In this document: one piece after another, positions 8,596 to 16,333 of the stretch | How the letters are laid out: each line of letters opens with the position of its first letter | How positions within the stretch are numbered: the stretch's first letter is position 1 | Source of the DNA: Kordiimonas sp. SCSIO 12603 | GTDB lineage: Bacteria > Pseudomonadota > Alphaproteobacteria > Sphingomonadales > Kordiimonadaceae | Assembly (NCBI RefSeq): GCF_024398035.1 | Contig: NZ_CP073748.1 | Coordinates: forward strand, 2,269,520-2,333,519 | Length of the DNA: 64,000 nt | Reading direction: 5' to 3' | Made by a program: the position numbers and the translations under genes | The notes under the pieces: generated by a model | What the model saw: only the letters and a program-made list of their open reading frames with translations | What the model was told of the DNA's origin: nothing | The model's database searches: none

Positions 8596-8678
8596 AGTAT
8601 GCTTGATAATACTTCTACACTAAATGCTTGTATATGGTGTGTTATGATATATCGTATTGTAGTTAATGGAGGTGTTAG

Positions 8679-9524
8679 ATGTCTATCAAAACTTGTAGTA
8701 TGATTGTTTCAGGCCTTTTATGCGTGGCCTTTACCTTCGAGGTGTTTAGTTCAGACGATAATGTTGTAAATACCGTTACTGTTAGCAAATTCTATAGCTC
8801 TGGTGCATTGATTGCCAAAAGCTCTGGTGAAGTGGGTATTGATTATTGGCAGAAGACTTCTCAACCAAAGGCCTTGTACGAAAAACTAACTCAAACATCT
8901 GAAACTTCAGTTTTTCGTGGTTATTTCGAAAATATTCTAAATGCTCGTGCTGCAGAGGTTACCTTGCAAGATGTGCCTGAGGTATTTTTGTACCCTTCCT
9001 CAAATGAAGTGCAGTTTATTGCTGATGCTACGGTAAGTAACCTTTGGTCAAAGGAAGGGGACTTGTATGTCTTCAAGGTGAAGCCGGACCTAATATTACA
9101 CGAAATATCAAAACTTACTAATTCATCCATTGAAGAAACCATGCTCTTTTCTTCAATAAGTGAAACGGCTGTTATGCATTTGCCCATCGGTTGGGTACTT
9201 GATGATGCTTATTTGGAAAGTAAAGGTGATCTTTTTGACTTTACCATGAAGGGTGAAACTAAAAAGGACACTTATGTTGTAAACTTTAAGTATGTTCGGC
9301 ATTCACAGGAGGTATCCCCAGCTAACCTTAAAGCCAGCGCCCTTCAGTTTTCGGAAATTCGGGATAACGGCTTTTACCAAATCTGGGAAGAGGGGGCTAA
9401 ATCAGAAATTAAATTCAAGCGACCAACTATTAATTTAAAACTTGAGAAAAAGGCAAAAGAGCTCAAGCATAGAGCGCCACCTGGTTACCGAAACGAAAAA
9501 GAAAAAAAGAAGCCCAGCCACTGA
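8679..9524 (+). CDS. Secreted protein of unknown function
   Basis: I do not recognise this 281-residue protein. The first 24 residues form a signal peptide (M-S-I-K start, hydrophobic core, small residues before S-S-D-D). The mature part is mixed in composition without cysteines after the signal. It ends in a strongly basic tail from about residue 255, rich in lysine and ending K-K-K-P-S-H. GGAGGT lies nine bases before the ATG. A strong terminator overlaps the last codons. It may be a periplasmic or lineage-specific protein. A homology search is needed for any functional call. Confidence 0.65.
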   Translation: MSIKTCSMIVSGLLCVAFTFEVFSSDDNVVNTVTVSKFYSSGALIAKSSGEVGIDYWQKTSQPKALYEKLTQTSETSVFRGYFENILNARAAEVTLQDVPEVFLYPSSNEVQFIADATVSNLWSKEGDLYVFKVKPDLILHEISKLTNSSIEETMLFSSISETAVMHLPIGWVLDDAYLESKGDLFDFTMKGETKKDTYVVNFKYVRHSQEVSPANLKASALQFSEIRDNGFYQIWEEGAKSEIKFKRPTINLKLEKKAKELKHRAPPGYRNEKEKKKPSH

Positions 9525-9543
9525 ATGGTTGGGCTTTTTTATT
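9511..9543 (+). terminator. Terminator overlapping a stop codon
   Basis: AGCCCAGCCA-CTGAA-TGGTTGGGCT forms ten pairs, followed by a T run. The stop codon TGA of the secreted protein gene (9522-9524) lies in the loop, so the last codons also encode the left arm. Confidence 0.9.
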
Positions 9544-9620
9544 TAATATCGCCCCTCAATCATATTGAAGAAAAATAACATTTTAGAAACTAAAATGAAG
9601 ACTGAGTTTGTTGGTGTTTC

Positions 9621-9650
9621 TTGACATGCAGTTAAATTACTGCATTTAAT
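9621..9650 (+). promoter_or_regulatory. arsR-type promoter with embedded operator
   Basis: TTGACA at 9621-9626 and TTTAAT at 9645-9650 are 18 bases apart. A perfect dyad ATGCAGT-N6-ACTGCAT (9626-9645) fills the spacer, as expected for an autorepressing ArsR-family operator. Transcription would start at about 9656-9658, on the ATG itself, and there is no Shine-Dalgarno sequence, so the mRNA may be leaderless. Confidence 0.72.
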
Positions 9651-9655
9651 GACTT

Positions 9656-9964
9656 ATGGAAAATGAACAGTTAGATCTGATTTTCAAGGCTCTTTCTGAT
9701 GGGACCCGCCGCCGTATTATAGAGCGTTTAAGCGTGCAATCAGAACAGTCGCTATTTGAAGTGTGTGCGGCCTCTATTCCTGAAGATGGTGTAGCCTTAT
9801 CGCGTCAAACAATTTCTCAGCACCTAAGAGTATTACAAGAGGCAGGTTTAATAAAAACCTCTTGGAAGGGACGAACAAAAGCCCACTCTTTAAATGAGGA
9901 GGCGAAGCACAAAGACGCAATTGAATGGTTGAAAAAATATATTGGAAGTGGAGAGGGAAAATGA
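9656..9964 (+). CDS. ArsR-family transcriptional regulator
   Basis: A winged-helix repressor of 102 residues. The start I-F-K-A-L-S-D-G-T-R-R-R-I-I-E-R-L (about 9-25) and the recognition helix S-R-Q-T-I-S-Q-H-L-R-V-L (about 49-60) are hallmarks of the ArsR family. The metal-binding C-x-C motif is absent, so it probably senses something other than a soft metal. It overlaps the VOC gene by four bases (ATGA), showing translational coupling. A dyad in its promoter implies autorepression. ArsR genes paired with small enzymes of the VOC or SRPBCC types are common, and the regulator presumably controls that partner. Confidence 0.87.
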   Translation: MENEQLDLIFKALSDGTRRRIIERLSVQSEQSLFEVCAASIPEDGVALSRQTISQHLRVLQEAGLIKTSWKGRTKAHSLNEEAKHKDAIEWLKKYIGSGEGK

Positions 9965-10347
9965 AAATTTATGTCACGGGAGTTTTTGTAGATGACCAAG
10001 ATAAAGCGGAAAAATTCTATTGTGATATTCTGGGGTTTAAATTGAAAAATAATATACCTCTCGGTGAAAACCGCTGGCTAACTGTTGTTTCTGATGAAGA
10101 GCCTGAAGGTACAGAACTGTTGCTAGAGCCAAGTGACCACCCTGCGGTGAAACCTTATAAAGATGCTTTAGTAGCTGATGGCATTCCAGCCCATTCTTTT
10201 CAGGTAAAAGACCTGGATGCAGAAAGAAAGAGATTGGGAGATATGAATGTCCGTTTCACACAAGAACCTATGGATGCCGGGCCCGTTCGTATGGCCTTGC
10301 TTGATGACACATGCGGCAATCTTATTCAGTTGATAGAAATGAAGTAA
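9961..10347 (+). CDS. VOC-family (glyoxalase/bleomycin resistance-like) protein
   Basis: A vicinal oxygen chelate fold protein of 128 residues with two beta-alpha-beta-beta-beta repeats. The first reads V-F-V-D-D-Q-D-K-A-E-K-F-Y near the start, and the second ends L-L-D-D-T-C-G-N-L-I-Q-L-I-E-M. The C-terminal glutamate is a usual metal ligand in the fold. Relatives include glyoxalase I, ring-cleaving dioxygenases and antibiotic-binding proteins, so substrate is open. ATG at 9961 overlaps the ArsR stop. The pair forms a two-gene operon closed by a strong terminator. Confidence 0.84.
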   Translation: MKIYVTGVFVDDQDKAEKFYCDILGFKLKNNIPLGENRWLTVVSDEEPEGTELLLEPSDHPAVKPYKDALVADGIPAHSFQVKDLDAERKRLGDMNVRFTQEPMDAGPVRMALLDDTCGNLIQLIEMK

Positions 10348-10378
10348 GCTAGGAAATATAATTCGCTTACTAAAAGAC

Positions 10379-10408
10379 AAAGCCCAGTCAAATGACTGGG
10401 CTTTTCTT
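10379..10408. terminator. Bidirectional terminator
   Basis: A perfect 12-base inverted repeat AAAGCCCAGTCA-AA-TGACTGGGCTTT lies between the VOC gene (plus) and the acyl-CoA dehydrogenase gene (minus). The T run on the plus strand and the A run on the left allow use in either direction. Confidence 0.88.
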
Positions 10409-10411
10409 TAT

Positions 10412-11545
10412 TTAGCGGCCAATTTCACGGCCAATAACGATACGCTGAATATCAGAAGTACCTTCGTAAATTTGGCACACGCGAACATCGCGGTATATTT
10501 TCTCAATCGGATACTCTGAAAGGTATCCATAGCCCCCAAGGGTTTGAATAGCGTCCGAACATACTTTTTCCGCCATCTCGCTGGCATATAGTTTCGCCAT
10601 ACAAGCTTCTTTAAGGCATGGCTCACCCGCTGATTTCTTGGCTGCTGCATCAAGAACCATAAGTTCAGCCGCATGAATACGTGTTGCCATATCCGCAAGG
10701 CGGAAACTTACTGCTTGCTGGTTGAAAATAGGGCCACCAAAAGCTTCACGCTCTTTGGCATACTGTAGTGCATATTCATACGCCGCTTTAGCCATACCAA
10801 CTGATTGAGCAGCAATGCCGATACGGCCTGTCTCAAGGTTCGCTAGTGCGATTTTGTAACCCTGACCTTCTTCACCAAGCAGGCAGCTTGATGGGATTTC
10901 CATATCCTCAAACACAATCTGGCAAGTATCTGAAGATTTTTGGCCAAGTTTATGTTCGACGCTAGCAACTTTGTATCCTGGCGTGTTGGTTGGCACTAGG
11001 AAAGCTGAGATGCCTTTTTTACCTGCACTCGGGTCAGTAACAGCGAAGATAATTGCAACACCACCAATTTTACCTGAAGTGATAAACTGTTTTGTGCCGT
11101 TTAATTTCCAGCCCGAATTGGTGCGTTCTGCTTTAGTGCGCAGCATAGAGGCATCAGAACCGGCTTGTGGTTCTGTCAGGCAGAAAGCACCGATCATTTC
11201 ACCACGTGCGAGCGGTTTAAGGAATGTTTCTTTCTGCTGGTTATCACCGTTCTGAAGGATTGCTGCGCAAACAGGCGCGTTATTCACGCTCATAAGCGTT
11301 GATAGGCCACCATCGCCAGCCGCTACTTCCATGAGTGCGAGTGCGTAAGAAACATAATCTGTTTCAGCGCCTTCCCACTCTGCAGGCACAGTCATGCCCA
11401 TAAGGCCGAGTTGGCCCATTTCGCGGAGGAAGTCTTCTGGAATTAGTCCCGCTTTTTCCCATGACGCAGCATTTGGTGCAATCTTATCACGAGAAAAGGC
11501 GCGGGCCATATCCCGCACCATTCTTTGTTCTTCATTTAGAAGCAT
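10412..11545 (-). CDS. Acyl-CoA dehydrogenase
   Basis: FAD enzyme that oxidises acyl-CoA to enoyl-CoA in fatty-acid or branched-chain acid breakdown. At 377 residues it has the normal length. Signatures seen are C-L-T-E-P-Q-A-G-S-D-A at about 117-127, and the C-terminal Q-T-L-G-G-Y-G-Y followed by Y-E-G-T-S-D-I-Q-R, where the glutamate is the usual catalytic base. Chain specificity cannot be read reliably; it is closest in look to short-chain/butyryl-type enzymes. It starts ten bases after the thiolase stop, so the two form an operon. Confidence 0.92.
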   Translation of the reverse strand: MLLNEEQRMVRDMARAFSRDKIAPNAASWEKAGLIPEDFLREMGQLGLMGMTVPAEWEGAETDYVSYALALMEVAAGDGGLSTLMSVNNAPVCAAILQNGDNQQKETFLKPLARGEMIGAFCLTEPQAGSDASMLRTKAERTNSGWKLNGTKQFITSGKIGGVAIIFAVTDPSAGKKGISAFLVPTNTPGYKVASVEHKLGQKSSDTCQIVFEDMEIPSSCLLGEEGQGYKIALANLETGRIGIAAQSVGMAKAAYEYALQYAKEREAFGGPIFNQQAVSFRLADMATRIHAAELMVLDAAAKKSAGEPCLKEACMAKLYASEMAEKVCSDAIQTLGGYGYLSEYPIEKIYRDVRVCQIYEGTSDIQRIVIGREIGR

Positions 11546-11555
11546 TAACTTGCCT

Positions 11556-12737
11556 TTAGTTCAGTTCAATCGCGACTGCTGTTGCTTCACCGCCACCGAT
11601 ACAGAGGCTGGCAACACCTTTTTTCAGACCGCGTTTCTTTAGCGCATTAATCAGCGTAACACAAATACGGGCGCCAGATGCACCAATTGGGTGCCCAAGG
11701 GCACAAGCGCCGCCATTTACGTTCACCTTCGCGTGGTCTAGGCCAAGTTCCTGCATCGCTGCCATTGCTACAACGGCGAATGCTTCGTTTACCTCAAACA
11801 GATCAACATCATCTGTCGTCCAGCCAGCTTTATCGAGAACCTTCTTCATTGCGTCTACCGGCGCTGTAGTGAACCATTCTGGTGCATGAGCGTGGTTCGC
11901 GTGTGCCTTAAGTGTTGCAAGTGGCGTAAGGCCGCGTTTTTCTGCTTCAGATGCTTTCATCATAACCAAAGCGGCAGCACCGTCAGAGATAGAGCTTGCA
12001 TTAGCTGCTGTTACAGAACCGTCTTTTTTGAAAGCAGGGCGCAGGCCTGGAATTTTATCAAGGCGTGCTTTTGGTGGTTGTTCGTCAGTCGTGATTTCAA
12101 CAGAACCGCGACGAGATTTTACTTCAACAGGTACTACTTCACCTTCGAAGCTATCATTTTCAATAGCGGCTTGAGCACGTTTAAGGGATTCAATCGCATA
12201 AGCATCCTGTGCTTCACGTGTGAACTGGTAGTGCTCAGCACAGAGTTCAGCATAAACGCCCATTGGCTCACCGCCGTATGCATCTGTAAGGCCATCAAGC
12301 GCCATATGGTCAATAATTTGACCAGCGCCGTATTTGATACCTGTACGGCCTGTAGGCATCATGTGTGGCGCTAAGGACATGCTCTCCATACCACCTGCTA
12401 CTACCACATCATTGGTACCGGCTAGAATGCTGTCGTGTGCCTGCATCATCGCCTGCATGCCAGAACCGCACATCTTGTTAATGGTAACTGCGCCAGTTGA
12501 CTGCGGAATACCAGATTTGATACTTGCCTGACGAGCAGGAGCCTGACCCTGACCTGCAGGAAGAACACAGCCCATAATCGTTTCATTAACAGCATCACCT
12601 TCAAGGCCTGCGCTTTCAAGTGCGCCTGAGATGGCTACAGAACCGAGGTCAGAGGCTGTTACTGTTGATAGATCACCAAGTAGGCCACCCATTGGTGTGC
12701 GTGCCATACCGACAATTACAATTGGATCCTGGGACAT
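11556..12737 (-). CDS. Acetyl-CoA C-acyltransferase (thiolase)
   Basis: Thiolase of 393 residues that condenses or cleaves acetyl-CoA units. The nucleophile cysteine is in M-C-G-S-G-M-Q-A at about 88-95. The later signatures N-G-G-A-C-A-L-G-H-P-I-G-A-S-G (about 343-357) and C-I-G-G-G-E-A (about 380-386) supply the His and second Cys. It is the first gene of a two-gene unit with acyl-CoA dehydrogenase, consistent with beta-oxidation or branched-chain amino acid degradation. It may also serve acetoacetyl-CoA formation. GGAGAC lies just upstream of the ATG on the minus strand. Confidence 0.92.
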   Translation of the reverse strand: MSQDPIVIVGMARTPMGGLLGDLSTVTASDLGSVAISGALESAGLEGDAVNETIMGCVLPAGQGQAPARQASIKSGIPQSTGAVTINKMCGSGMQAMMQAHDSILAGTNDVVVAGGMESMSLAPHMMPTGRTGIKYGAGQIIDHMALDGLTDAYGGEPMGVYAELCAEHYQFTREAQDAYAIESLKRAQAAIENDSFEGEVVPVEVKSRRGSVEITTDEQPPKARLDKIPGLRPAFKKDGSVTAANASSISDGAAALVMMKASEAEKRGLTPLATLKAHANHAHAPEWFTTAPVDAMKKVLDKAGWTTDDVDLFEVNEAFAVVAMAAMQELGLDHAKVNVNGGACALGHPIGASGARICVTLINALKKRGLKKGVASLCIGGGEATAVAIELN

Positions 12738-12888
12738 GTTCGTCGTCTCCTAAATACTGGTGGCAGGTTAGCCCCCGTTTTCCCTTCAGGCATGTATATA
12801 AGCGTGCCTGATTGGCAGCCAATGTGCCAAATATAGTTTATTTCGCAAGTGCAAAATAAACGCCATACAGAAAATTGAATAGCAGATA

Positions 12889-12913
12889 TAAAAAAAGGCA
12901 GCAATGCTGCCTT
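12889..12913 (-). terminator. Terminator after the sterol-desaturase gene
   Basis: AAGGCAGCA-T-TGCTGCCTT read on the minus strand, followed by a run of seven T. It follows the stop at 12926 and separates this gene from the thiolase operon. Confidence 0.85.
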
Positions 12914-12925
12914 AATTTTTATTTT

Positions 12926-13858
12926 CTATTCAGCGGCTTGTTGCTTTTCAGATTGCCGCTTTTCCCAAGCATCCCGGATCATTTCACTGGTCATTCGGCT
13001 GCCGTCCGGTGTCCAACCGGGAGGTCCAACTAGGAACATTAGGCGCGCTTTCCATGTTTTCGCAGATGCAATATCTTTGATAATACCCACCCATTCATGG
13101 AAGGCGACACGAAGAGGATTAAAGGTTCCCAAGTCGGTCACAAGGCCATAATTACAGGGCTCATCCTTTTGTTCAGGAATGAAAGAGCCGAACATACGGT
13201 CCCAGAACATGAAAACACCTGCGTAATTGGCATCGAGATATTGAGGGTTATTGGCATGATGCACACGGTGATGGCTTGGAGTATTTAAAGTATACTCAAA
13301 CCAGCGAGGCATTTTGTCTATCGCTTCCGTATGAATCCAGAATTGGTATATGAGGTTCAGACCAGCACAGAAGAATACAATGCCCGGCTCAATGCCCAGG
13401 ATAAAGATTGGCCATTTAAAGAAGATGCCAGGAGTAATAGAACCCGTCCAAGTCTGCCTTAAAGCTGTGGAGAGGTTATAATGCTGGCTGGAATGGTGGA
13501 TAACATGAGCGGCCCACATCCAACGCATACGGTGCCCCATTCGGTGAATCCAGTAATAAGCGAGATCATCCAGCACGAATGCGAGTAAGAACACCCAAGG
13601 TGCATATCCAAAATCAAAAATAGCGACATTTTCCCACACCCAGTATGCAAGAACAACGGTGAAGGTCGCGGCTAATGCACCGGCTACCGTACTACCCAAT
13701 CCCATAAACATGGATACAAAGGTATCTTTGCCTTCAAAGCGAGCCTTGCCGCTTACTTTGCCGTAGATAAGTTCGATAATGATCAACGCAACAAAGAGCG
13801 GAACGGCCATTTCAGTAGGTTTAAACAGGCCTAAGCTTGCCAATGCTTCAGATTGCAT
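12926..13858 (-). CDS. Sterol desaturase / fatty acid hydroxylase family protein
   Basis: A membrane di-iron enzyme of 310 residues. The histidine boxes are H-R-M-G-H, H-V-I-H-H, and H-R-V-H-H further on, matching the H-x3-H, H-x2-H-H pattern of the family that binds two irons. About four to five hydrophobic segments surround them. The family hydroxylates or desaturates sterols, fatty acids or carotenoids; the bacterial substrate cannot be told here. It overlaps the upstream gene (13848-14294) by 11 bases, so the two are cotranscribed and probably translationally coupled. Confidence 0.85.
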   Translation of the reverse strand: MQSEALASLGLFKPTEMAVPLFVALIIIELIYGKVSGKARFEGKDTFVSMFMGLGSTVAGALAATFTVVLAYWVWENVAIFDFGYAPWVFLLAFVLDDLAYYWIHRMGHRMRWMWAAHVIHHSSQHYNLSTALRQTWTGSITPGIFFKWPIFILGIEPGIVFFCAGLNLIYQFWIHTEAIDKMPRWFEYTLNTPSHHRVHHANNPQYLDANYAGVFMFWDRMFGSFIPEQKDEPCNYGLVTDLGTFNPLRVAFHEWVGIIKDIASAKTWKARLMFLVGPPGWTPDGSRMTSEMIRDAWEKRQSEKQQAAE

Positions 13859-14294
13859 GAACGGCCTCCTGATTGTTTGTATAGGGAACTAGTGCTTTTT
13901 CAGCATTCGCGAGGGCATCGGCTTCTAATGCAAAGATGAATTCCGGCGCTGTAAAGTCGGGGCAAGAAACTTTCAGTGTTCCACCCGTGCTGATGTTAAC
14001 TTGATCACCTTCAACCAGCGTACGACATACAAGTTGATCACCAATCTGTCTTACCAAACCTAGTTGATTACCGGACGCAGTAATAGCTTTAACGATCAGT
14101 GAACGCTCATCCAGGGAAACAATTGCATCACCAAGTTTTGCATCCGGATTATAACGCTGATAATCATCAAGCATTGCTTGCTTACCGAGTGTTTTTTCAG
14201 GAAATACTCGATGAATAACAAATGCCAAAATAGCGATTGTTACCAGAGAGCCGGAAAATAATATCCAGTTCATCCAATTGGCCCCTTTTCCCAC
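13848..14294 (-). CDS. Membrane-anchored hypothetical protein
   Basis: Protein of 148 residues with one N-terminal transmembrane helix (about residues 8-28) and a soluble domain of about 115 residues. The soluble part looks beta-rich, with G-D-A-I-V-S-L-D-E-R-S and a later G-T-L-K-V-S-C-P-D. I do not recognise a family. An internal ATG at residue 8 could also be the start. It precedes and overlaps the sterol-desaturase-family gene by 11 bases, so a role with that enzyme is likely, though nothing in the sequence shows what it is. Confidence 0.65.
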   Translation of the reverse strand: MGKGANWMNWILFSGSLVTIAILAFVIHRVFPEKTLGKQAMLDDYQRYNPDAKLGDAIVSLDERSLIVKAITASGNQLGLVRQIGDQLVCRTLVEGDQVNISTGGTLKVSCPDFTAPEFIFALEADALANAEKALVPYTNNQEAVHAI

Positions 14295-14400
14295 TTTTTA
14301 AGCCTTTATGGCTTTCCCTTCACAATATTGAAACTAAGATACAATTTATAAAAGTCCAATAGTAAAGCGCTTTGCTCACAAGGGATTTAGGGAGTGTACG

Positions 14401-15390
14401 ATGAAGAAGCTGTTTGTTGGAATGGTGGTTGTTTTGGTTGGGTTTTTGGCGGCTGAGGTTGCCGTAGCGGAAAAGGACACAATCGTTATCGCGCACCGCG
14501 GTGCCAGCGGCTATATGCCTGAACACACTCTTGAAGCATACAAATTGGCGATAGAGCAGGGGGCAGATTATATAGAGCCAGATTTGGTTATGACTCGGGA
14601 TGGGCATTTAGTCGCACGGCATGATGGGTATCTTTCTACTACAACAAATGTTGCTGATCACCCTGAATTTGCTGACCGTAAGAGGACAATTCAAGGTAAA
14701 ACAGATTGGTTTGTTTTTGATTTTACATTGGAAGAACTAAAGACGTTGCGAACAAAGCAACCACGCGTAAGCCGTGGTAAGCAGTTTGATGGTCAAGGCA
14801 CTATTCCAACGATTGACGAGATTGTTGCGCTTGCAGAGGGCTATAAAGGAAAAAGGAAACCTGTGGGGCTACATATAGAAATGAAACGCCCTGATGCTTT
14901 TAAGCAGATTGATAGTGAACTTGATAAAACATTGGCTGCGCTCTTTTCAGAGATATCTTCTAAGGACATTCCTCTGTTTTTCCAGTGTTTTGATGGGAAC
15001 TTCCTGTTGAAAGTAGGTGAGATATCAGACGTCCCACTAGTGATGCTAATTGGAGGTAAACCTAATATGGAAGGTGATTGGTATGAGCTTGATATCGCTT
15101 TAGAGCCATTTGCGGGTCGGGTAGCCGGCTTTGGTTTGAATAAAGCATTGTTGGTTAATAAAGATGGTTCTGCCACCGACATTATAGATAGAGCTCATTC
15201 AATGGGAGCTGTAGTACATGTATGGACTGTCAGAAATGATCAGCTCCACCCAATGTTTAAAACAGTTGAGCAAGAGCTTAAGGCATTGTACTCTATGGGG
15301 GTAGATGGGGTTTTTACTGACTTCCCTGATACCGCAATCAGTGTCCGAAATAGTCTGAAGTTACTGGAGCCATTAATCGCCAATGATTGA
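14401..15390 (+). CDS. glpQ: Periplasmic glycerophosphodiester phosphodiesterase
   Basis: Hydrolyses glycerophosphodiesters to glycerol-3-phosphate and an alcohol. A signal peptide covers about residues 1-23. The catalytic block is I-A-H-R-G-A-S-G-Y-M-P-E-H-T at about 31-44, followed by G-A-D-Y-I-E-P-D-L-V with the metal-binding acids, and H-I-E-M-K further on. The C-terminal W-T-V-R-N and G-V-D-G-V-F-T-D-F-P motifs fit the GlpQ type. Length (329) matches periplasmic GlpQ. AGGGAG lies upstream of the ATG. The stop overlaps a 31-codon membrane miniprotein. Confidence 0.9.
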   Translation: MKKLFVGMVVVLVGFLAAEVAVAEKDTIVIAHRGASGYMPEHTLEAYKLAIEQGADYIEPDLVMTRDGHLVARHDGYLSTTTNVADHPEFADRKRTIQGKTDWFVFDFTLEELKTLRTKQPRVSRGKQFDGQGTIPTIDEIVALAEGYKGKRKPVGLHIEMKRPDAFKQIDSELDKTLAALFSEISSKDIPLFFQCFDGNFLLKVGEISDVPLVMLIGGKPNMEGDWYELDIALEPFAGRVAGFGLNKALLVNKDGSATDIIDRAHSMGAVVHVWTVRNDQLHPMFKTVEQELKALYSMGVDGVFTDFPDTAISVRNSLKLLEPLIAND

Positions 15391-15478
15391 TTTCATCAAA
15401 GCTTTTCTCACAGCGATTGTTGCTGTTGTGGTTATTCGGATGGGTATTGAAATACTGTTCAATGCTGTAGGAATGTAA
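15383..15478 (+). CDS. 31-residue single-pass membrane miniprotein
   Basis: An ATG at 15383 overlaps the last eight bases of glpQ (stop 15388-15390) and opens 31 codons up to TAA at 15476. The product is M-I-D-F-I-K followed by a hydrophobic stretch of about 12 residues, then R-M-G-I-E-I-L-F-N-A-V-G-M. It would span the membrane once. A strong terminator starts five bases after the stop, so the frame sits exactly at the end of the transcript. The overlap suggests translational coupling with glpQ. Function unknown; it could be chance, but position and composition favour a real gene. Confidence 0.5.
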   Translation: MIDFIKAFLTAIVAVVVIRMGIEILFNAVGM

Positions 15479-15482
15479 GAAG

Positions 15483-15507
15483 AAAGCGCCCAAAGGGGCG
15501 CTTTTTT
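15483..15507. terminator. Terminator after glpQ and miniprotein
   Basis: AAAGCGCCC-AAAG-GGGCGCTTT is a perfect nine-pair hairpin with a T run on the plus strand. The convergent DUF4389 gene ends at 15515, so it may act on both strands. Confidence 0.9.
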
Positions 15508-15514
15508 AGTTCTG

Positions 15515-16240
15515 TTAATCTGCTTCTGGGAAATCTTTATCAAATGGGAACGGTGTATCCTCTGTTTTAAAGGTCATATAGTTCAACATTTGCAAGATAT
15601 AAACCCGAAGCCTTCCATTCGCATCAATAATCCATTCAGGTTCATTTTCCACACCCAGTGCAATACGAATGATGAGATGAGCAGCTGACAGAATGAAAAC
15701 GCCAATAATCGCGAAATAGGTGATTACACCAAACAGAATCATTAAAGCCGCGCGTTTGAGATGTGTGCCCCAATCCTGGTTTTTCATGTGCTCTACAAAC
15801 TCATCGTGTGTCTGTGAACGAGTGGTGGCTTCTTCAGCGTCGGGTTGAGGGCCTGTCTTTTCAGATTTAGTGGAAGCACCGGTGGTTGTTTCTGCATTAG
15901 CACTTTCTTGCTCGTTGTTTTTTTGACTAGCTTCAATAGCTTCAGAAACAGTGTTCTCATTAGTCTCGGTTTTGCTGGCAGCCGCTTTTGCCGTAGATGA
16001 TTTTCGGGTGATGGTCTTTTTTGCTGTGGTCGTTGATTTGGCTGTTGTTTTTTTGGAAGTAGAAGCTGTTTTAGCTGCAGTAGTCTTTTTTGTGGTGGTT
16101 TTCCTAGTAGTCGTTTTCTTAGCAGCAGGCTTTGCCACACTCTTACGCGTTGTTGTTTTACGTGTTGGTGTCTTTTGGGAAGCTGTTTTTTTAGCAGGAG
16201 TTTTTTTTGCTGCTTCTGTGCTTTGGGTGTCCTCGCTCAT
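15515..16240 (-). CDS. DUF4389 membrane protein with a histone-H1-like Lys/Thr/Ala tail
   Basis: Protein of 241 residues in two parts. Residues 1 to about 90 are low-complexity K-T-T-T-R-K, K-K-T-A and P-A-K-K repeats, very like bacterial histone-H1-like and PhaF-type DNA-binding tails. An acidic, Glu/Asn-rich linker follows to about 140. The C-terminal 90 residues are a DUF4389 domain: D-W-G-T-H-L-K-R-A-A-L, one long hydrophobic region (about 160-190) and an ending with P-F-P-F-D-K-D-F-P. DUF4389 function is unknown. The basic tail should be cytoplasmic and might bind DNA or another polyanion at the membrane. Confidence 0.75.
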   Translation of the reverse strand: MSEDTQSTEAAKKTPAKKTASQKTPTRKTTTRKSVAKPAAKKTTTRKTTTKKTTAAKTASTSKKTTAKSTTTAKKTITRKSSTAKAAASKTETNENTVSEAIEASQKNNEQESANAETTTGASTKSEKTGPQPDAEEATTRSQTHDEFVEHMKNQDWGTHLKRAALMILFGVITYFAIIGVFILSAAHLIIRIALGVENEPEWIIDANGRLRVYILQMLNYMTFKTEDTPFPFDKDFPEAD

Positions 16241-16333
16241 GTTCTTTACCTTCTTAAGAGCTAAATTCCATTAAATATATCTGGTGATATGTTGCGGGCA
16301 TTCAAGGGTTAAACCAGAAGAAGGAAAATAGAC

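Noticed and set aside
15515-16240. True histone H1-like nucleoid protein
   Set aside because: The C-terminal half is a DUF4389 membrane domain, so it is not a free histone-like protein.
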